Assembly: GCA_029251405.1 (NCBI GenBank) | Contig: JAQXDK010000052.1 | Location: 26,990-90,989, forward strand | DNA: 64,000 nt | Direction of reading: 5' to 3' | Source: Flavobacteriales bacterium | GTDB lineage: Bacteria; Bacteroidota; Bacteroidia; Flavobacteriales_D; Parvicellaceae | Shown: one piece after another, positions 39,007 to 48,097 of the stretch | How positions within the stretch are numbered: position 1 is the first letter of the stretch | Layout of the letters: every line of letters begins with the position of its first letter | Translations under genes and position numbers: made by a program | Notes under the pieces: model-generated | Told to the model about the DNA's origin: nothing | The model's input: only the letters and a program-made list of their open reading frames with translations | Database searches by the model: none

Positions 39007-41322
39007 ATGTATGTAGTAAAAAGAGATGGTAGGAGAGAAGCTGTTAAATTCGATAAAATAACAGCAAGAATTAAAAAGTTATGTTATGGTTTAAACCCAT
39101 TAGTTGCTCCAGAAAAAGTAGCCATGAAGGTTATAGAAGGTTTATATGATGGTGTTACCACAAGTGAGCTGGATAATTTAGCTGCTGAGGTTGCTGCAAC
39201 CAATACCATCACACACCCTGATTATGCACTTTTAGCCTCTCGTATTGCTGTTTCCAATTTACACAAGAATACTAAAAAATCTTTTTCTGATACCGTTACT
39301 GATTTATATGAATATATAGATCCAAAGACGAATGAAAAAGCACCTCTTATTTCAGATGAGGTATATGAAATCATTAAAAAAAATGCAGATGTTTTAGACT
39401 CTACTATCATATATGATAGAGATTTCAGATATGATTTTTTTGGTTTTAAAACTTTAGAAAGATCTTATTTATTAAAGTTAAAAGGTCAAGTTGCGGAGCG
39501 ACCACAGCAAATGATAATGAGAGTTGCAGTGGGAATTCATAAAGAAGATTTAGATGCTGCAATAGAAACTTATAATTACATGAGTGAAGGATGGTTCACG
39601 CATGCAACACCAACTTTATTTAATTCTGGAACTCCAAAGCCTCAAATGTCATCATGTTTTTTACTTGCTACTAAAGAAGATAGTATTCCAGGTATTTACG
39701 ATACGTTAAAGCAATGCGCACAGATTTCGCAATCTGCTGGTGGTATCGGTCTTTCTATTCATGATATCCGGGCTACTGGTTCTTACATAAAAGGAACAAA
39801 CGGCACCTCCAATGGTATAGTTCCTATGTTAAGAGTATTTAACGATACTGCTAGGTATGTAGACCAAGGTGGAGGAAAAAGAAAAGGTTCATTTGCAATA
39901 TATATTGAACCATGGCACGCAGATATTTTTGACTTTCTAGATCTTAGAAAAAATCATGGTAAAGAAGAGCAAAGAGCAAGAGATTTATTTTATGCTTTAT
40001 GGACACCGGATTTATTTATGCAAAGAGTAGAGGAAAACGGAGACTGGACTTTAATGTGTCCACATGAATGCCCAGGTTTATCTGATACGCATGGTAAGAA
40101 ATTTGAAAAACTCTACAAAAAATATGAGTCTGAGGGAAAGGGTAGAAAAACAATCAAAGCACAAGAATTATGGTTTAAAATTTTAGAAAGCCAAATTGAA
40201 ACAGGAACTCCATACATGCTTTATAAAGATGCTGCCAATGAGAAATCCAATCAAAAGAACTTAGGCACTATAAAATCATCTAATTTATGCACGGAGATTA
40301 TTGAATACACCTCACCAGATGAAGTAGCTGTATGTAATCTAGCATCCATAGCTTTACCAAAATTCGTTATTGATGGTAAGTTTGATTTTGAAAAGTTATT
40401 TAAAATTACCTACAGAGTAACTAGAAACCTAGATAAAGTTATTGACGCTAACTACTACCCAGTTCCTGAGGCAAGGAATTCTAATATGAGACACCGTCCT
40501 ATAGGAATTGGTGTTCAGGGTTTAGCCGATGCATTTATTTTAATGAGACAAGCTTTTGAATCCGAAGAAGCGAGACAATTAAATAAAGATATTTTTGAAA
40601 CAATATACTATGCTGCTTTAACAGCTTCTAAAGATTTAGCTATTGAAAAAGGGCCTTATGAATCTTATAAAGGTTCACCTGTTTCGGAAGGGATATTACA
40701 ATTCGATATGTGGAATGTGAAACCTTCTGACAGATGGGAATGGGACTTATTGCGCGAAGAGATCCAAAAAAATGGAGTGAGAAATTCTCTGCTTTTAGCT
40801 CCAATGCCAACAGCATCAACTGCTCAGATACTTGGAAACAACGAATGTTTTGAACCCTACACTTCAAATATTTATACTAGAAGAGTTTTGTCTGGCGAAT
40901 TCATTATTGTTAATAAGCATTTGCTGAGAGACTTAGTAAAATTAGGTATTTGGGACGATCGTCTCAAAAATAAACTAATGGCATCTAATGGCTCCATACA
41001 AAACATCGATGAAATTCCAGATAATATTAAAAATCTATATAAAACTGCTTGGGAAATCTCCCAAAAGGTTTTACTGGATATGGCAGCAGATAGGGGAGCA
41101 TTTATTGATCAATCACAATCACTTAATATTTTCATGGAGAATGCCAATTTTGCTAAACTAACCTCTATGCATTTTTATGGCTGGAAAGCAGGGCTTAAAA
41201 CAGGAATGTATTATTTAAGAACTAAATCTGCAACTGATGCTATTAAGTTTACTTTAGATAAAGAAGCAATTTCTGAACCAGTTGCTAAAAAAGAAGAAAC
41301 TGTTGAAGTAACTAAAAAGTAA
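39007..41322 (+). CDS. nrdA: Class I ribonucleotide reductase alpha subunit lacking C-terminal CxxC
   Basis: Catalytic subunit, 771 residues. It begins with an ATP-cone ([20 protein letters not shown]), the allosteric activity site. Active-site cysteines are Cys217 (MSSCF), Cys428 (NLCTEI, with Glu430) and Cys443 (AVCNLASI), matching C225, C439 and C462 of E. coli. The radical-path tyrosines are in [15 protein letters not shown]. Normally a flexible tail with a CxxC-type pair then re-reduces the active site. Here the protein ends with about 30 residues rich in Glu/Lys ([19 protein letters not shown]) and no cysteine. No continuation in another frame supplies one. See findings. Confidence 0.95.
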   Translation: MYVVKRDGRREAVKFDKITARIKKLCYGLNPLVAPEKVAMKVIEGLYDGVTTSELDNLAAEVAATNTITHPDYALLASRIAVSNLHKNTKKSFSDTVTDLYEYIDPKTNEKAPLISDEVYEIIKKNADVLDSTIIYDRDFRYDFFGFKTLERSYLLKLKGQVAERPQQMIMRVAVGIHKEDLDAAIETYNYMSEGWFTHATPTLFNSGTPKPQMSSCFLLATKEDSIPGIYDTLKQCAQISQSAGGIGLSIHDIRATGSYIKGTNGTSNGIVPMLRVFNDTARYVDQGGGKRKGSFAIYIEPWHADIFDFLDLRKNHGKEEQRARDLFYALWTPDLFMQRVEENGDWTLMCPHECPGLSDTHGKKFEKLYKKYESEGKGRKTIKAQELWFKILESQIETGTPYMLYKDAANEKSNQKNLGTIKSSNLCTEIIEYTSPDEVAVCNLASIALPKFVIDGKFDFEKLFKITYRVTRNLDKVIDANYYPVPEARNSNMRHRPIGIGVQGLADAFILMRQAFESEEARQLNKDIFETIYYAALTASKDLAIEKGPYESYKGSPVSEGILQFDMWNVKPSDRWEWDLLREEIQKNGVRNSLLLAPMPTASTAQILGNNECFEPYTSNIYTRRVLSGEFIIVNKHLLRDLVKLGIWDDRLKNKLMASNGSIQNIDEIPDNIKNLYKTAWEISQKVLLDMAADRGAFIDQSQSLNIFMENANFAKLTSMHFYGWKAGLKTGMYYLRTKSATDAIKFTLDKEAISEPVAKKEETVEVTKK

Positions 41323-41392
41323 CTTAATTTCTATTTCTCTATAAATTTAGGACTTTAATAATTTCTATTTTTCTCATATATAAATTTCTATA

Positions 41393-42238
41393 ATGGTTTG
41401 GCAAATTTATATTCTAAAATTATACTTCAAGTCATTTTCTTTTCTTTTACCGAGATACGCTGGCTTAAAAGCCTTTAAACTATTTCAAAAAGTAAGAATT
41501 AAAACCATAAGAAAAAGAGAGGAAAAGTTTTTTAAAGAAGCACATGAGTTTAAAGTTATTTGGTCAAAAGAAGATCTATTTTGTTACGAAATAGGCTCGA
41601 AAAATAAGAAGTTAGTGTTTTTACTACATGGTTGGGAATCAAATTCAGGTAGTCTTTCTAAATTTGCCTTAGAGTTGAGTAAAAATAACTACAGAGTTAT
41701 TAGTTTTGATTTACCAGGGCATTCAAAATACAAGTCTAATTATACCAACCTTGTAGAGTGTAGAGAAGCCTTCAAAAATCTTTTAGAATATATAAAACCT
41801 GATAAACCTTTTAGTGTTATTTCTCATTCTTTTGGCTCGGCAGTTTGTACTTACACCCTATCCAACTTAAATTATAAATTAGATAAGCTTGTTTTTTTAA
41901 CTTCTCCGAATTCTATTTTAAAAATATTTAAAGAGTTTAAGATGCTCATCGGATTATCAAATCAATCTTTCAAAATTTTTGTTCAAAAAGCCAACGAATT
42001 AGCAAATGAAGAGATTAAAAATATTAATGTTGACGAAAAATTAAAGCAAATAGATTTCTCTAAATTGCTTTTAATTCACGACGAATACGATAAAATTATT
42101 CCCATTAAAAATTCTGAAGAAATAAAGAAGTTGAATCCGGGAAATACAGAGCTAATAAAGTATTCTAAAATAGGTCATTATAAAATGCTATGGAATGACC
42201 AAGTAGTTGAGGATACGATAAGGTTTTTAAATAATTGA
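41393..42238 (+). CDS. Alpha/beta hydrolase
   Basis: 281 residues with an alpha/beta hydrolase fold. The oxyanion loop FLLHGWESNSGS (about 76-87) is followed by VISFDLPGHSKY. The nucleophile elbow is SHSFGSA (Ser about residue 145). The acid is probably the Asp in LIHDEYDKIIP, and the final His is in KIGHYKM. A membrane-proximal hydrophobic N-terminus (IYILKLYFKSFSFLL) suggests membrane attachment. The substrate is unknown; it could be an esterase or lipase-like enzyme. Seventy bases separate it from nrdA. Confidence 0.87.
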   Translation: MVWQIYILKLYFKSFSFLLPRYAGLKAFKLFQKVRIKTIRKREEKFFKEAHEFKVIWSKEDLFCYEIGSKNKKLVFLLHGWESNSGSLSKFALELSKNNYRVISFDLPGHSKYKSNYTNLVECREAFKNLLEYIKPDKPFSVISHSFGSAVCTYTLSNLNYKLDKLVFLTSPNSILKIFKEFKMLIGLSNQSFKIFVQKANELANEEIKNINVDEKLKQIDFSKLLLIHDEYDKIIPIKNSEEIKKLNPGNTELIKYSKIGHYKMLWNDQVVEDTIRFLNN

Positions 42239-42262
42239 AACGTTCTCAAAATTTGAGGCGTT
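42239..42262. terminator. Hairpin at convergent end of the hydrolase gene
   Basis: Begins at the base after the hydrolase stop: AACG/CGTT outer pairs and CTCAAA/TTTGAG inner pairs around a single A. It lacks a T-run, so termination strength is doubtful. It lies in the 169-base convergent gap (42239-42407). Confidence 0.35.
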
Positions 42263-42298
42263 ACAAATAATTTAACAGTAGGATTAAAAATCTGAATC

Positions 42299-42318
42299 AA
42301 AGAGACTTAAGGCTCTTT
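42299..42318 (+). terminator. Terminator-like hairpin in convergent gap
   Basis: AAAGAG (42299-42304) pairs with CTCTTT (42313-42318) with a CTT/AAG inner step. TTAATG follows. A third, longer imperfect repeat (CTGCAT at 42332-42337 with ATGCAG at 42366-42371) lies downstream. Together these could stop transcription from both sides. Confidence 0.35.
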
Positions 42319-42407
42319 TAATGATTCCCTTCTGCATTTAATTATTCTCTATAAATAAAATTAATATGCAGATTATAAAAAATCATGTTTTAACTAATCC
42401 GAATATC

Positions 42408-43268
42408 TTATTTAAGCCCTTTAATAACAGATGTCCCAGCTCCAAAAACATTGTCTTGTCCGTAAGGAGATCCTTTCCCATCTGCATAACCTTTCCATTT
42501 AACTAGCTCTATATAGTTTGGAGATCTAGTTAATTGCTGCTGTACCAATCTTATTTCCTCTGCTCTACCTTGAGCTCTTAAAATTGCTGCTTTCTTTTCT
42601 CCTTCAGCTTTCATGATTTCAGCATTTGCTAGATATTGTTGTTCTTCTTCAAGCTCTTTAGCTTTTTGGTTTCTTTGCTTTTGGGTTTCTTTTTCTGTAA
42701 TTGCAACTTTCACATTTTCAGGCAAATTAACATCAGCTATTTCACAAAAATTATAAGAAATAAAGTTAGCAGGAAATTCAGATTGGAAAATAGTATCCAT
42801 TTCTGTTTCTAGTGCCTCTCTTTTAGTAGAGTAAATTTCTTCATATGTATATCTACCAATTACATCTTTTATAACCCCTCTTACTTTAGCATCGATAAAA
42901 GAACTTTCGAAGGCTTTTCCATGCTTTAAGTGTAATTTTGCTGTGTTATTTTGCATTGGATTGTAATTTATTGTTACATCTATCCCAATCTCCATACCGT
43001 TCTTTTCCATTACTTTAGAGCTGTAATTTCTACTTTGTTGTAGAATGTTGTAAGTTATCATCTCATTCCACGGGGCAATAAAAACAGTTCCTTCAGTGTA
43101 AACGGCATTTTGTTCTATACCACCAGTATATGGTCTGTATATAAAACCTTCTTCTCCAGGATTTACATCAGTCCAAGACATGAAAAATAAGGATAACAAT
43201 ATAACTCCAAGCCCTCCAGCTAATGCAGTTTTTAAGATGTTTTTTGGTTCAATTTCTATTTCGCTCAT
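42408..43268 (-). CDS. SPFH/prohibitin family membrane protein
   Basis: 286 residues. One N-terminal membrane helix (ALAGGLGVILLSLFFM, about 14-29) is followed by an SPFH domain (YTEGTVFIAPWNEMITYN, then TINYNPMQNNTAKLHLKHG) and a long charged helix (KEKETQKQRNQKAKELEEE, then GEKKAAILRAQGRAEEIR). This is the prohibitin/HflC layout. Such proteins form ring-shaped scaffolds in the membrane, often linked to quality control by FtsH. It overlaps a 60-residue membrane protein gene by four bases. Confidence 0.92.
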   Translation of the reverse strand: MSEIEIEPKNILKTALAGGLGVILLSLFFMSWTDVNPGEEGFIYRPYTGGIEQNAVYTEGTVFIAPWNEMITYNILQQSRNYSSKVMEKNGMEIGIDVTINYNPMQNNTAKLHLKHGKAFESSFIDAKVRGVIKDVIGRYTYEEIYSTKREALETEMDTIFQSEFPANFISYNFCEIADVNLPENVKVAITEKETQKQRNQKAKELEEEQQYLANAEIMKAEGEKKAAILRAQGRAEEIRLVQQQLTRSPNYIELVKWKGYADGKGSPYGQDNVFGAGTSVIKGLK

Positions 43269-43447
43269 GTTTTTGGTTTGTTTTTAATTATTTTATATGT
43301 GTTGTATAAGGATAATACGTTCAAAAATAATGCCAATATTTTAATAATTGGATTGGTTTTGATTGCATACATCAATGTTAATACAAAAAGTAATGATGTT
43401 AAGGTTACGTTTAAAATTATTTTTAAAATATATCTATTATTTTTCAT
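43265..43447 (-). CDS. Small two-helix membrane protein
   Basis: 60 residues with two hydrophobic helices ([27 protein letters not shown] and [23 protein letters not shown]) and basic flanks, typical of a small inner-membrane protein. I do not recognise a family. The reason for calling it is gene structure. Its ATG overlaps the fumC stop (ATGA), and its stop overlaps the start of the SPFH gene by four bases, so it sits exactly between two coupled genes. A physical link to the SPFH protein is plausible but inferred. Confidence 0.7.
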   Translation of the reverse strand: MKNNRYILKIILNVTLTSLLFVLTLMYAIKTNPIIKILALFLNVLSLYNTYKIIKNKPKT

Positions 43448-44829
43448 ATCATTTTTTTAGGATCCACCCAATTGTCGTAATCTTCTTCTTTTACGTAACC
43501 TAGATTAATAGCTTCTTGCTTAAGTGTGGTTCCATTTTTGTGTGCAGTATTGGCAATTTCAGCAGCTTTATAATAACCAATCTTTGTATTTAATGCTGTA
43601 ACCAACATTAATGAGTTATTTAATAGTTTTTTAATATTGTCATAGTTTGGCTCTATTCCCTTTGCACAGTGCTCGTTAAATGATGTGCATGCATCCGCAA
43701 GAAGATTTGCACTTTCAATCAAGTTTTTGGCCATTAAAGGTTTGAATACATTTAATTCAAAATGTCCTTGGGTGCCTCCAATTGTTACCGAGACATCGTT
43801 TCCCATTACTTGGGCACAAACCATAGTTAGAGCTTCACATTGAGTAGGGTTTACTTTTCCTGGCATTATCGATGACCCGGGTTCGTTTGCAGGGATTATG
43901 AGTTCCCCAATTCCAGATCTAGGTCCAGAGGCTAAAAGCCTAATGTCGTTTGCTATTTTATTTAAGGAAACTGCTATTTGTTTTAGAGCTCCATGTGTTT
44001 CCACAATAGCATCGTGTGCAGCAAGTGCCTCAAATTTATTATTAGCACTTACAAATGGTAAATTTGTTAATAGTGCTATATTTTCTGCAACTTTTTCCGA
44101 GTATCCCTTAGGTGTATTGAGTCCAGTTCCAACTGCTGTCCCACCTAAAGCAAGTTCGCCCAAATGCTTCAAAGTTGCTTTTAAAGCAGTTAATCCGTGG
44201 TGAAGTTGAGAAACATATCCAGAAAATAATTGACCTAGAGTTAATGGAGTAGCGTCCATTAAATGAGTTCTTCCAATTTTAACAACATCTTTAAAGTCTC
44301 TGGATTTCTTTTCTAGAGTGTCTTTTAATGCTTCAACTCCAGGTATCGTTTTTTCAATTATAATTTTGTAGCTAGCAATATGCATTGCAGTAGGGAAAGT
44401 GTCATTAGACGATTGAGATTTATTTACATCATCATTCGCTTTTAAAGCAGAACCACCATCTCCTAGTTGTCCACCATTTAAAACATGTGCTCTATTAGCT
44501 ATAACTTCGTTAATATTCATATTACTTTGAGTACCAGAGCCGGTTTGCCAAACTACTAAAGGAAATTGATCGTTTAATTGATTATCTAAAATCTCATCAC
44601 ATACTTTGGAAATTAAGTCTTTTTTATTCGATTTTAAATCGCTTAGTTCATTATTTGTAATAGCAGCAGCTTTCTTTAAAACTGCAAATGCATGAATAAT
44701 TTCTATTGGCATTGAAGCAGGCTGACCAATCTTAAAATTATTTCTTGATCGTTCAGTTTGAGCTCCCCAATATTTATCAGCTGCTACTTTTATTTCTCCA
44801 ATGGTATCTTTTTCAATTCTAAAGCTCAT
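43444..44829 (-). CDS. fumC: Fumarate hydratase class II
   Basis: Converts fumarate to malate in the TCA cycle. The fumarase/aspartase signature [11 protein letters not shown] is at residues 318-328. His190 in [10 protein letters not shown] is the catalytic or B-site histidine. [19 protein letters not shown] (97-115) is a conserved active-site loop. Length 461 is normal. Upstream on the minus strand is a -7 box. The next two genes are joined by four-base overlaps, forming fumC-small protein-SPFH. Confidence 0.97.
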   Translation of the reverse strand: MSFRIEKDTIGEIKVAADKYWGAQTERSRNNFKIGQPASMPIEIIHAFAVLKKAAAITNNELSDLKSNKKDLISKVCDEILDNQLNDQFPLVVWQTGSGTQSNMNINEVIANRAHVLNGGQLGDGGSALKANDDVNKSQSSNDTFPTAMHIASYKIIIEKTIPGVEALKDTLEKKSRDFKDVVKIGRTHLMDATPLTLGQLFSGYVSQLHHGLTALKATLKHLGELALGGTAVGTGLNTPKGYSEKVAENIALLTNLPFVSANNKFEALAAHDAIVETHGALKQIAVSLNKIANDIRLLASGPRSGIGELIIPANEPGSSIMPGKVNPTQCEALTMVCAQVMGNDVSVTIGGTQGHFELNVFKPLMAKNLIESANLLADACTSFNEHCAKGIEPNYDNIKKLLNNSLMLVTALNTKIGYYKAAEIANTAHKNGTTLKQEAINLGYVKEEDYDNWVDPKKMI

Positions 44830-44867
44830 TTTTAATATTTATTATTAATTTTACCTAAATAATTATT

Positions 44868-44875
44868 CAAATTTA
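44868..44875 (-). promoter_or_regulatory. -7 promoter element (TAAATTTG) of fumC
   Basis: Exact TAnnTTTG match on the minus strand, ending 38 bases before the fumC ATG. Confidence 0.5.
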
Positions 44876-44881
44876 AAATTT

Positions 44882-45037
44882 ATGGTTTTAGGTACAGCAG
44901 TTTTTCTATTTTTCTTTGGAATGGCTTTTTGGGTCTTACTTTTTTTAAGTGGTTTTGTTGGTCTTTGGGTACATTGGGGTGTTTTAGAAATTACAAAAGC
45001 CCAGCTGTCTAAAAGAGGAATAATTAAAGACGTTTAG
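44882..45037 (+). CDS. Small single-helix membrane protein (51 aa)
   Basis: Translates to 51 residues beginning MVLGTAVFLFFFGMAFWVLL. It has a long hydrophobic segment followed by a positively charged tail (KAQLSKRGIIKDV). The stop overlaps the convergent arsC-like gene by four bases. It fills the only gap between fumC and the arsC-like gene, and its hydrophobic/basic arrangement is that of real small membrane proteins. No promoter match is visible on the plus strand within the 52-base divergent gap, and no homologue is known to me. Confidence 0.4.
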   Translation: MVLGTAVFLFFFGMAFWVLLFLSGFVGLWVHWGVLEITKAQLSKRGIIKDV

Positions 45038-45375
45038 TCAATTATTTTCAAAAAATTTTCTTTAGGTCTTCCAATAACAGCTTTTTCACCATTAATTAAT
45101 ATTGGCCTTTCAATTAATTTAGGTTCTTTTATCATCCAGTCCAAAATTTGATTTTCTGTTAAATTTTTGCCTTTTAGGTTTTCTTTGTAGATGGTTTCAT
45201 TTTTTCTTAATAAATCACCTGCTTTAAGTTTTAATTTGTCTAGTATATTTAATAATTCCTTTTTTGTAAGAGGATTTTTCATATACTCATATACTGCAGG
45301 ATTTAAATTTTTTGTTGCTAAAAATTCTAAACCTTCTCTACTTTTTCGACATCTGTTATTATGATAATATTTCAT
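45034..45375 (-). CDS. ArsC-family (Spx/YffB-like) thioredoxin-fold protein
   Basis: About 113 residues with the arsenate reductase-like fold. The N-terminal strand KYYHNNRCRKSREGLEFL places a single Cys in a CxxS arrangement. ERPILINGEKAVIGRP is the ArsC cis-Pro region and end motif. It lacks any arsenical-resistance neighbours. Most such proteins in Bacteroidetes are annotated as arsenate reductase, with a real role unproven. I choose the inner ATG (45375) because it follows the prfB stop by one base; an ATG six codons upstream would overlap prfB. Confidence 0.85.
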   Translation of the reverse strand: MKYYHNNRCRKSREGLEFLATKNLNPAVYEYMKNPLTKKELLNILDKLKLKAGDLLRKNETIYKENLKGKNLTENQILDWMIKEPKLIERPILINGEKAVIGRPKENFLKIID

Positions 45376-45376
45376 T

Positions 45377-46466
45377 TTATTTTGCTTTCCCATAACTCAT
45401 TAAATACGCATTTAAAAAGGGTTGTAATTCTCCATCTAAGACTTTAAAAGGATCGTTGTTTTGAAAATTGGTTCTATGATCTTTTACTCTTTTATCGTCT
45501 AAAACATAGCTTCTAATTTGAGAACCCCACTCAATCTTCTTTTTTCCAGCTTCTATTTCATCTTGTTTTTCTCTTCTATTTCTCAATTCTATTTCATAAA
45601 GTTGAGATTTAAGTAGTTGCATTGCTTTTTCTCTGTTTCCAAGCTGAGAACGAGTTTCTGTATTTTCAATTACAATTCCCGTTGGAGCATGTTTTAATCT
45701 TACACCAGTTTCTACTTTATTAACATTTTGGCCACCAGCACCACCACTTCTAAAAGTATCCCAACTTATATCAGAGGGGTTGATATTTATTTCAATAGAA
45801 TCATCTACACTAGGATAAACGTAAACTGATGAAAATGATGTCATTCGTTTTCCTTGGGCATTGAAGGGACTAACTCTTACGAGTCGATGTACTCCATTTT
45901 CTCCTTTCAAATATCCAAATGCAAAGTCTCCAGAAATTTCTAGAGTTACTGTTTTAATTCCTGCTACATCTCCATTCTGACAATGAATTTCTTTAACCTT
46001 GTAATTATTTTTTTCGCACCACATTAAGTACATTCTCATCAACATGGCACTCCAGTCGCAACTTTCTGTACCTCCAGCACCTGCTGTGATTTGCAGAATA
46101 GCATCCAAATGATCTTCTTCAGAAGACAGCATGTTTTTAAGTTCTAACTCCTCTAAGTTTTTTTTAAGTACGTTGTATTGGCTTAATAATTCTTCTTCTT
46201 CTGCCTCACCCTCTTTAAAAAATTGTAACAGTACATCAGTATCTTCTAGATCTGTTTTTAAATCGTCAAAAGATTTTACCCAAGATTTTTTATTTTTAAT
46301 AGATTTTAATACGATTTCAGCTTTCTTTGGGTCGTTCCAAAATTCCGGATCTTGGGTTACCAGCTCGTCTTCTTTAATCAGTTCTCTTTTCTCTTCAATG
46401 TCAAAGGTACCCCCTTAACGCTTCCAGACGATCCTTAATAGTTTTTAATTGGTCTAATGTTATCAT
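45377..46466 (-). CDS. prfB: Peptide chain release factor 2, with programmed +1 frameshift
   Basis: Terminates translation at UGA and UAA. It is encoded in two frames. The first starts at ATG 46466 and runs 21 codons (MITLDQLKTIKDRLEALRGYL) to an in-frame TGA at 46401-46403. After a +1 slip at CTT-T-GAC, reading continues from GAC (46402-46400) to the stop at 45377, giving 362 residues. RF2 marks are the SPF codon-recognition tripeptide (VRVSPFNAQGK) and GGQ in SGGAGGQNVNK. A reading that starts at the internal ATG 46132 would lack the whole N-terminal domain. It lies 34 bases behind the glucosaminidase gene in a minus-strand operon. Confidence 0.96.
46401..46416 (-). promoter_or_regulatory. 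RF2 programmed frameshift site with SD-like element
   Basis: On the minus strand AAGGGGGTACCTTTGA contains a Shine-Dalgarno-like AGGGGG placed three bases before CTT TGA, the same spacing as in E. coli prfB (AGGGGGTATCTTTGA). It promotes slippage at CUU when RF2 is scarce, so that RF2 autoregulates its own synthesis. Confidence 0.97.
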
Positions 46467-46500
46467 AATGATTGATTAAGTACAATGTTAAAGGAATTTT

Positions 46501-47376
46501 TTATCTTAATATTACTTTGATTCCTTTTTTTAATTTCTCATTAGTTAGGTTTGGGTTTCTCAATAGTAGTTTTTTAAGCTTTACTCCATATTTTTGAGAA
46601 ATTTTATAAAGTGTTTCATTATTTTTTGAAATATGTAATCTGGCTTTGCACCTGCTTTTCTTAGGCTGAATAAAAACAATACTACCTTCCTCTAAGAATT
46701 TAGTGTTTTCACTATCGTTATATTTCTGTAATCGTACTAATTTCAAATTCAGTTCTTGGGCAATTTGTCCATAGGTTTCTCTCTTTTCTGCTAAAACATA
46801 TTTTATATTATTAAAATGCATGTAAGTTGATCTTTTCTGAGCAATAAAATGATCTTTATCGTATTGACTATCGTATTTGTAAAGAAAATTTTCTTCGATA
46901 ATTTTGATAAGTTTTTCAGGATATTTTTCATTGGTTGCATAGCCAGCTTTTTTAAGTCCTTTAGCCCAAGACTTATAGTCATTTATTTTGAAATCAAATA
47001 AAAAACTGTATCTGTCATATTTTTTTAAAAATAGAGAGTGGTCTCTAAATGATGCCAATGCATTATTGTAGTTTCTAAAGCATTCATTTTTTTTATCATC
47101 ATCGGCATATATTTTTTTTCCTTCCCACCCGTGACATTTTATCCCGAAGTGATTATTCGCTTTCACGGCAAGTCTAGAGTTACCATCGCCACTTTCTAAA
47201 ATTCCTTGTGCTATTGTAATACTCGCTGGTATTTGATGTAATTGCATTTGTTTTACTGCAAGAGGAGCATATTTTTTTATATATTCTTTTCTAGTCAATT
47301 CTTGACCTTTAGAGCTGAACGCAATTAGAGCGAAAAAAAGGAAAACTAAAAATTTAGTTTTGGATTTGTCAATCAT
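46501..47376 (-). CDS. Secreted glucosaminidase (GH73) with LysM domain
   Basis: 291 residues. Signal peptide ends at about FSSKGQ (residue 25). Residues about 28-165 form a GH73-type glucosaminidase domain like that of FlgJ or AcmA. Its marks are IPASITIAQGILESGDGNSRLAV (catalytic Glu), ANNHFGIKCHGWEG and FRDHSLFLKKYDRY. The C-terminal region (SKNNETLYKISQKYGVKLKKLL to GIKVILR) is a LysM peptidoglycan-binding repeat; a poorer repeat (ETYGQIAQELNLKLVRLQKYN) precedes it. It cuts glycan strands of the cell wall, probably in division or turnover. The start overlaps the GGGP synthase gene by eight bases. Confidence 0.9.
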   Translation of the reverse strand: MIDKSKTKFLVFLFFALIAFSSKGQELTRKEYIKKYAPLAVKQMQLHQIPASITIAQGILESGDGNSRLAVKANNHFGIKCHGWEGKKIYADDDKKNECFRNYNNALASFRDHSLFLKKYDRYSFLFDFKINDYKSWAKGLKKAGYATNEKYPEKLIKIIEENFLYKYDSQYDKDHFIAQKRSTYMHFNNIKYVLAEKRETYGQIAQELNLKLVRLQKYNDSENTKFLEEGSIVFIQPKKSRCKARLHISKNNETLYKISQKYGVKLKKLLLRNPNLTNEKLKKGIKVILR

Positions 47377-48097
47377 TTATCGGATTAAATAATAAAATAT
47401 TATTAAAATCTTTTTCTATTGCTGTTCCAATAACTGCAATATCTGCTCCAGCATTCCAAACATTAACTAAATCTTCTTGATTATTTATTCCTCCCCCCAC
47501 AATTAATGGAATATTTATGGTTTCTTGAACTGCTTTTATCATTTTATTTTCAACTGTAGATTCTGCTCCAGAACCTTTATCTAAATAAATGAATTGTAAT
47601 CCAAGTTGCTCACCAGCTAGAGCTGTTGCTGCGGCAATATCACTTTTATTACTTGGTATTGGTAGTGATTCACTAATATATACTGCAGATGTTAACGAAC
47701 TTCCCTCAATTAGTAAATAACCGCATGGTAATATTTCAAGTCCAGAATCTCTAACTTTAAAAGAAGATTTAACATGTTGACCAATCAGCAGATCGGGATT
47801 TCTTCCACTTATTAGAGAAAGTAAAAATATACCGTCAGCGTTTTGTGAAATTTGTTGATTATTTCCAGGAAATATAATTATTGGTTTTTCAGAAATAGAT
47901 TTAATTTTTTTTAAAAATTCGTGAAACTTTTGATCATTGATTAAACTTCCCCCAACTAAAAGATAATCACAAGTAGATTTATTGATTAGAGCAAATAAGG
48001 AGTCAATTTTATTTAGTTCTGTTTTATCAGGATCTAGTAAAATACACCAGAGCTTTTTACCAGATTCTATTTTACTCAAAATGTTTTCTTTAATCAT
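47369..48097 (-). CDS. Geranylgeranylglyceryl phosphate synthase family protein (GGGPS/PcrB-like)
   Basis: TIM-barrel prenyltransferase of 242 residues, related to the archaeal enzyme that makes the first ether bond of archaeal lipids and to bacterial PcrB. Characteristic parts are LWCILLDPDKTE (substrate/Mg site), DYLLVGGSL, IIFPGNNQQIS, CGYLLIEGSSLTS, IYLDKGSGAES and a phosphate-binding end PLIVGGGINNQED and DIAVIGTAIE. Bacteroidetes enzymes of this family use long polyprenyl substrates with glycerol-1-phosphate. The end product in these bacteria is not clear. Translationally coupled to the PPTase gene (ATGA overlap). Confidence 0.9.
   Translation of the reverse strand: MIKENILSKIESGKKLWCILLDPDKTELNKIDSLFALINKSTCDYLLVGGSLINDQKFHEFLKKIKSISEKPIIIFPGNNQQISQNADGIFLLSLISGRNPDLLIGQHVKSSFKVRDSGLEILPCGYLLIEGSSLTSAVYISESLPIPSNKSDIAAATALAGEQLGLQFIYLDKGSGAESTVENKMIKAVQETINIPLIVGGGINNQEDLVNVWNAGADIAVIGTAIEKDFNNILLFNPIND

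Noticed and set aside
43278..43460. Plus-strand frame of 60 codons opposite the small two-helix protein
   Set aside because: The minus-strand frame is coupled by overlaps at both ends, while this one has no such context.
45034..45375. True arsenate resistance locus
   Set aside because: No arsB, arsR or other arsenic gene is nearby and the CxxS thioredoxin-fold family has many non-arsenic members.
46132..46134. ATG as the true prfB start
   Set aside because: It would give a 251-residue RF2 without its N-terminal domain; upstream coding sequence plus the classic frameshift site explains the full protein.
46131..46418. Plus-strand open frame of 95 codons
   Set aside because: It is antisense to the N-terminal part of prfB, which is required for a complete RF2, and shows no signal or domain.
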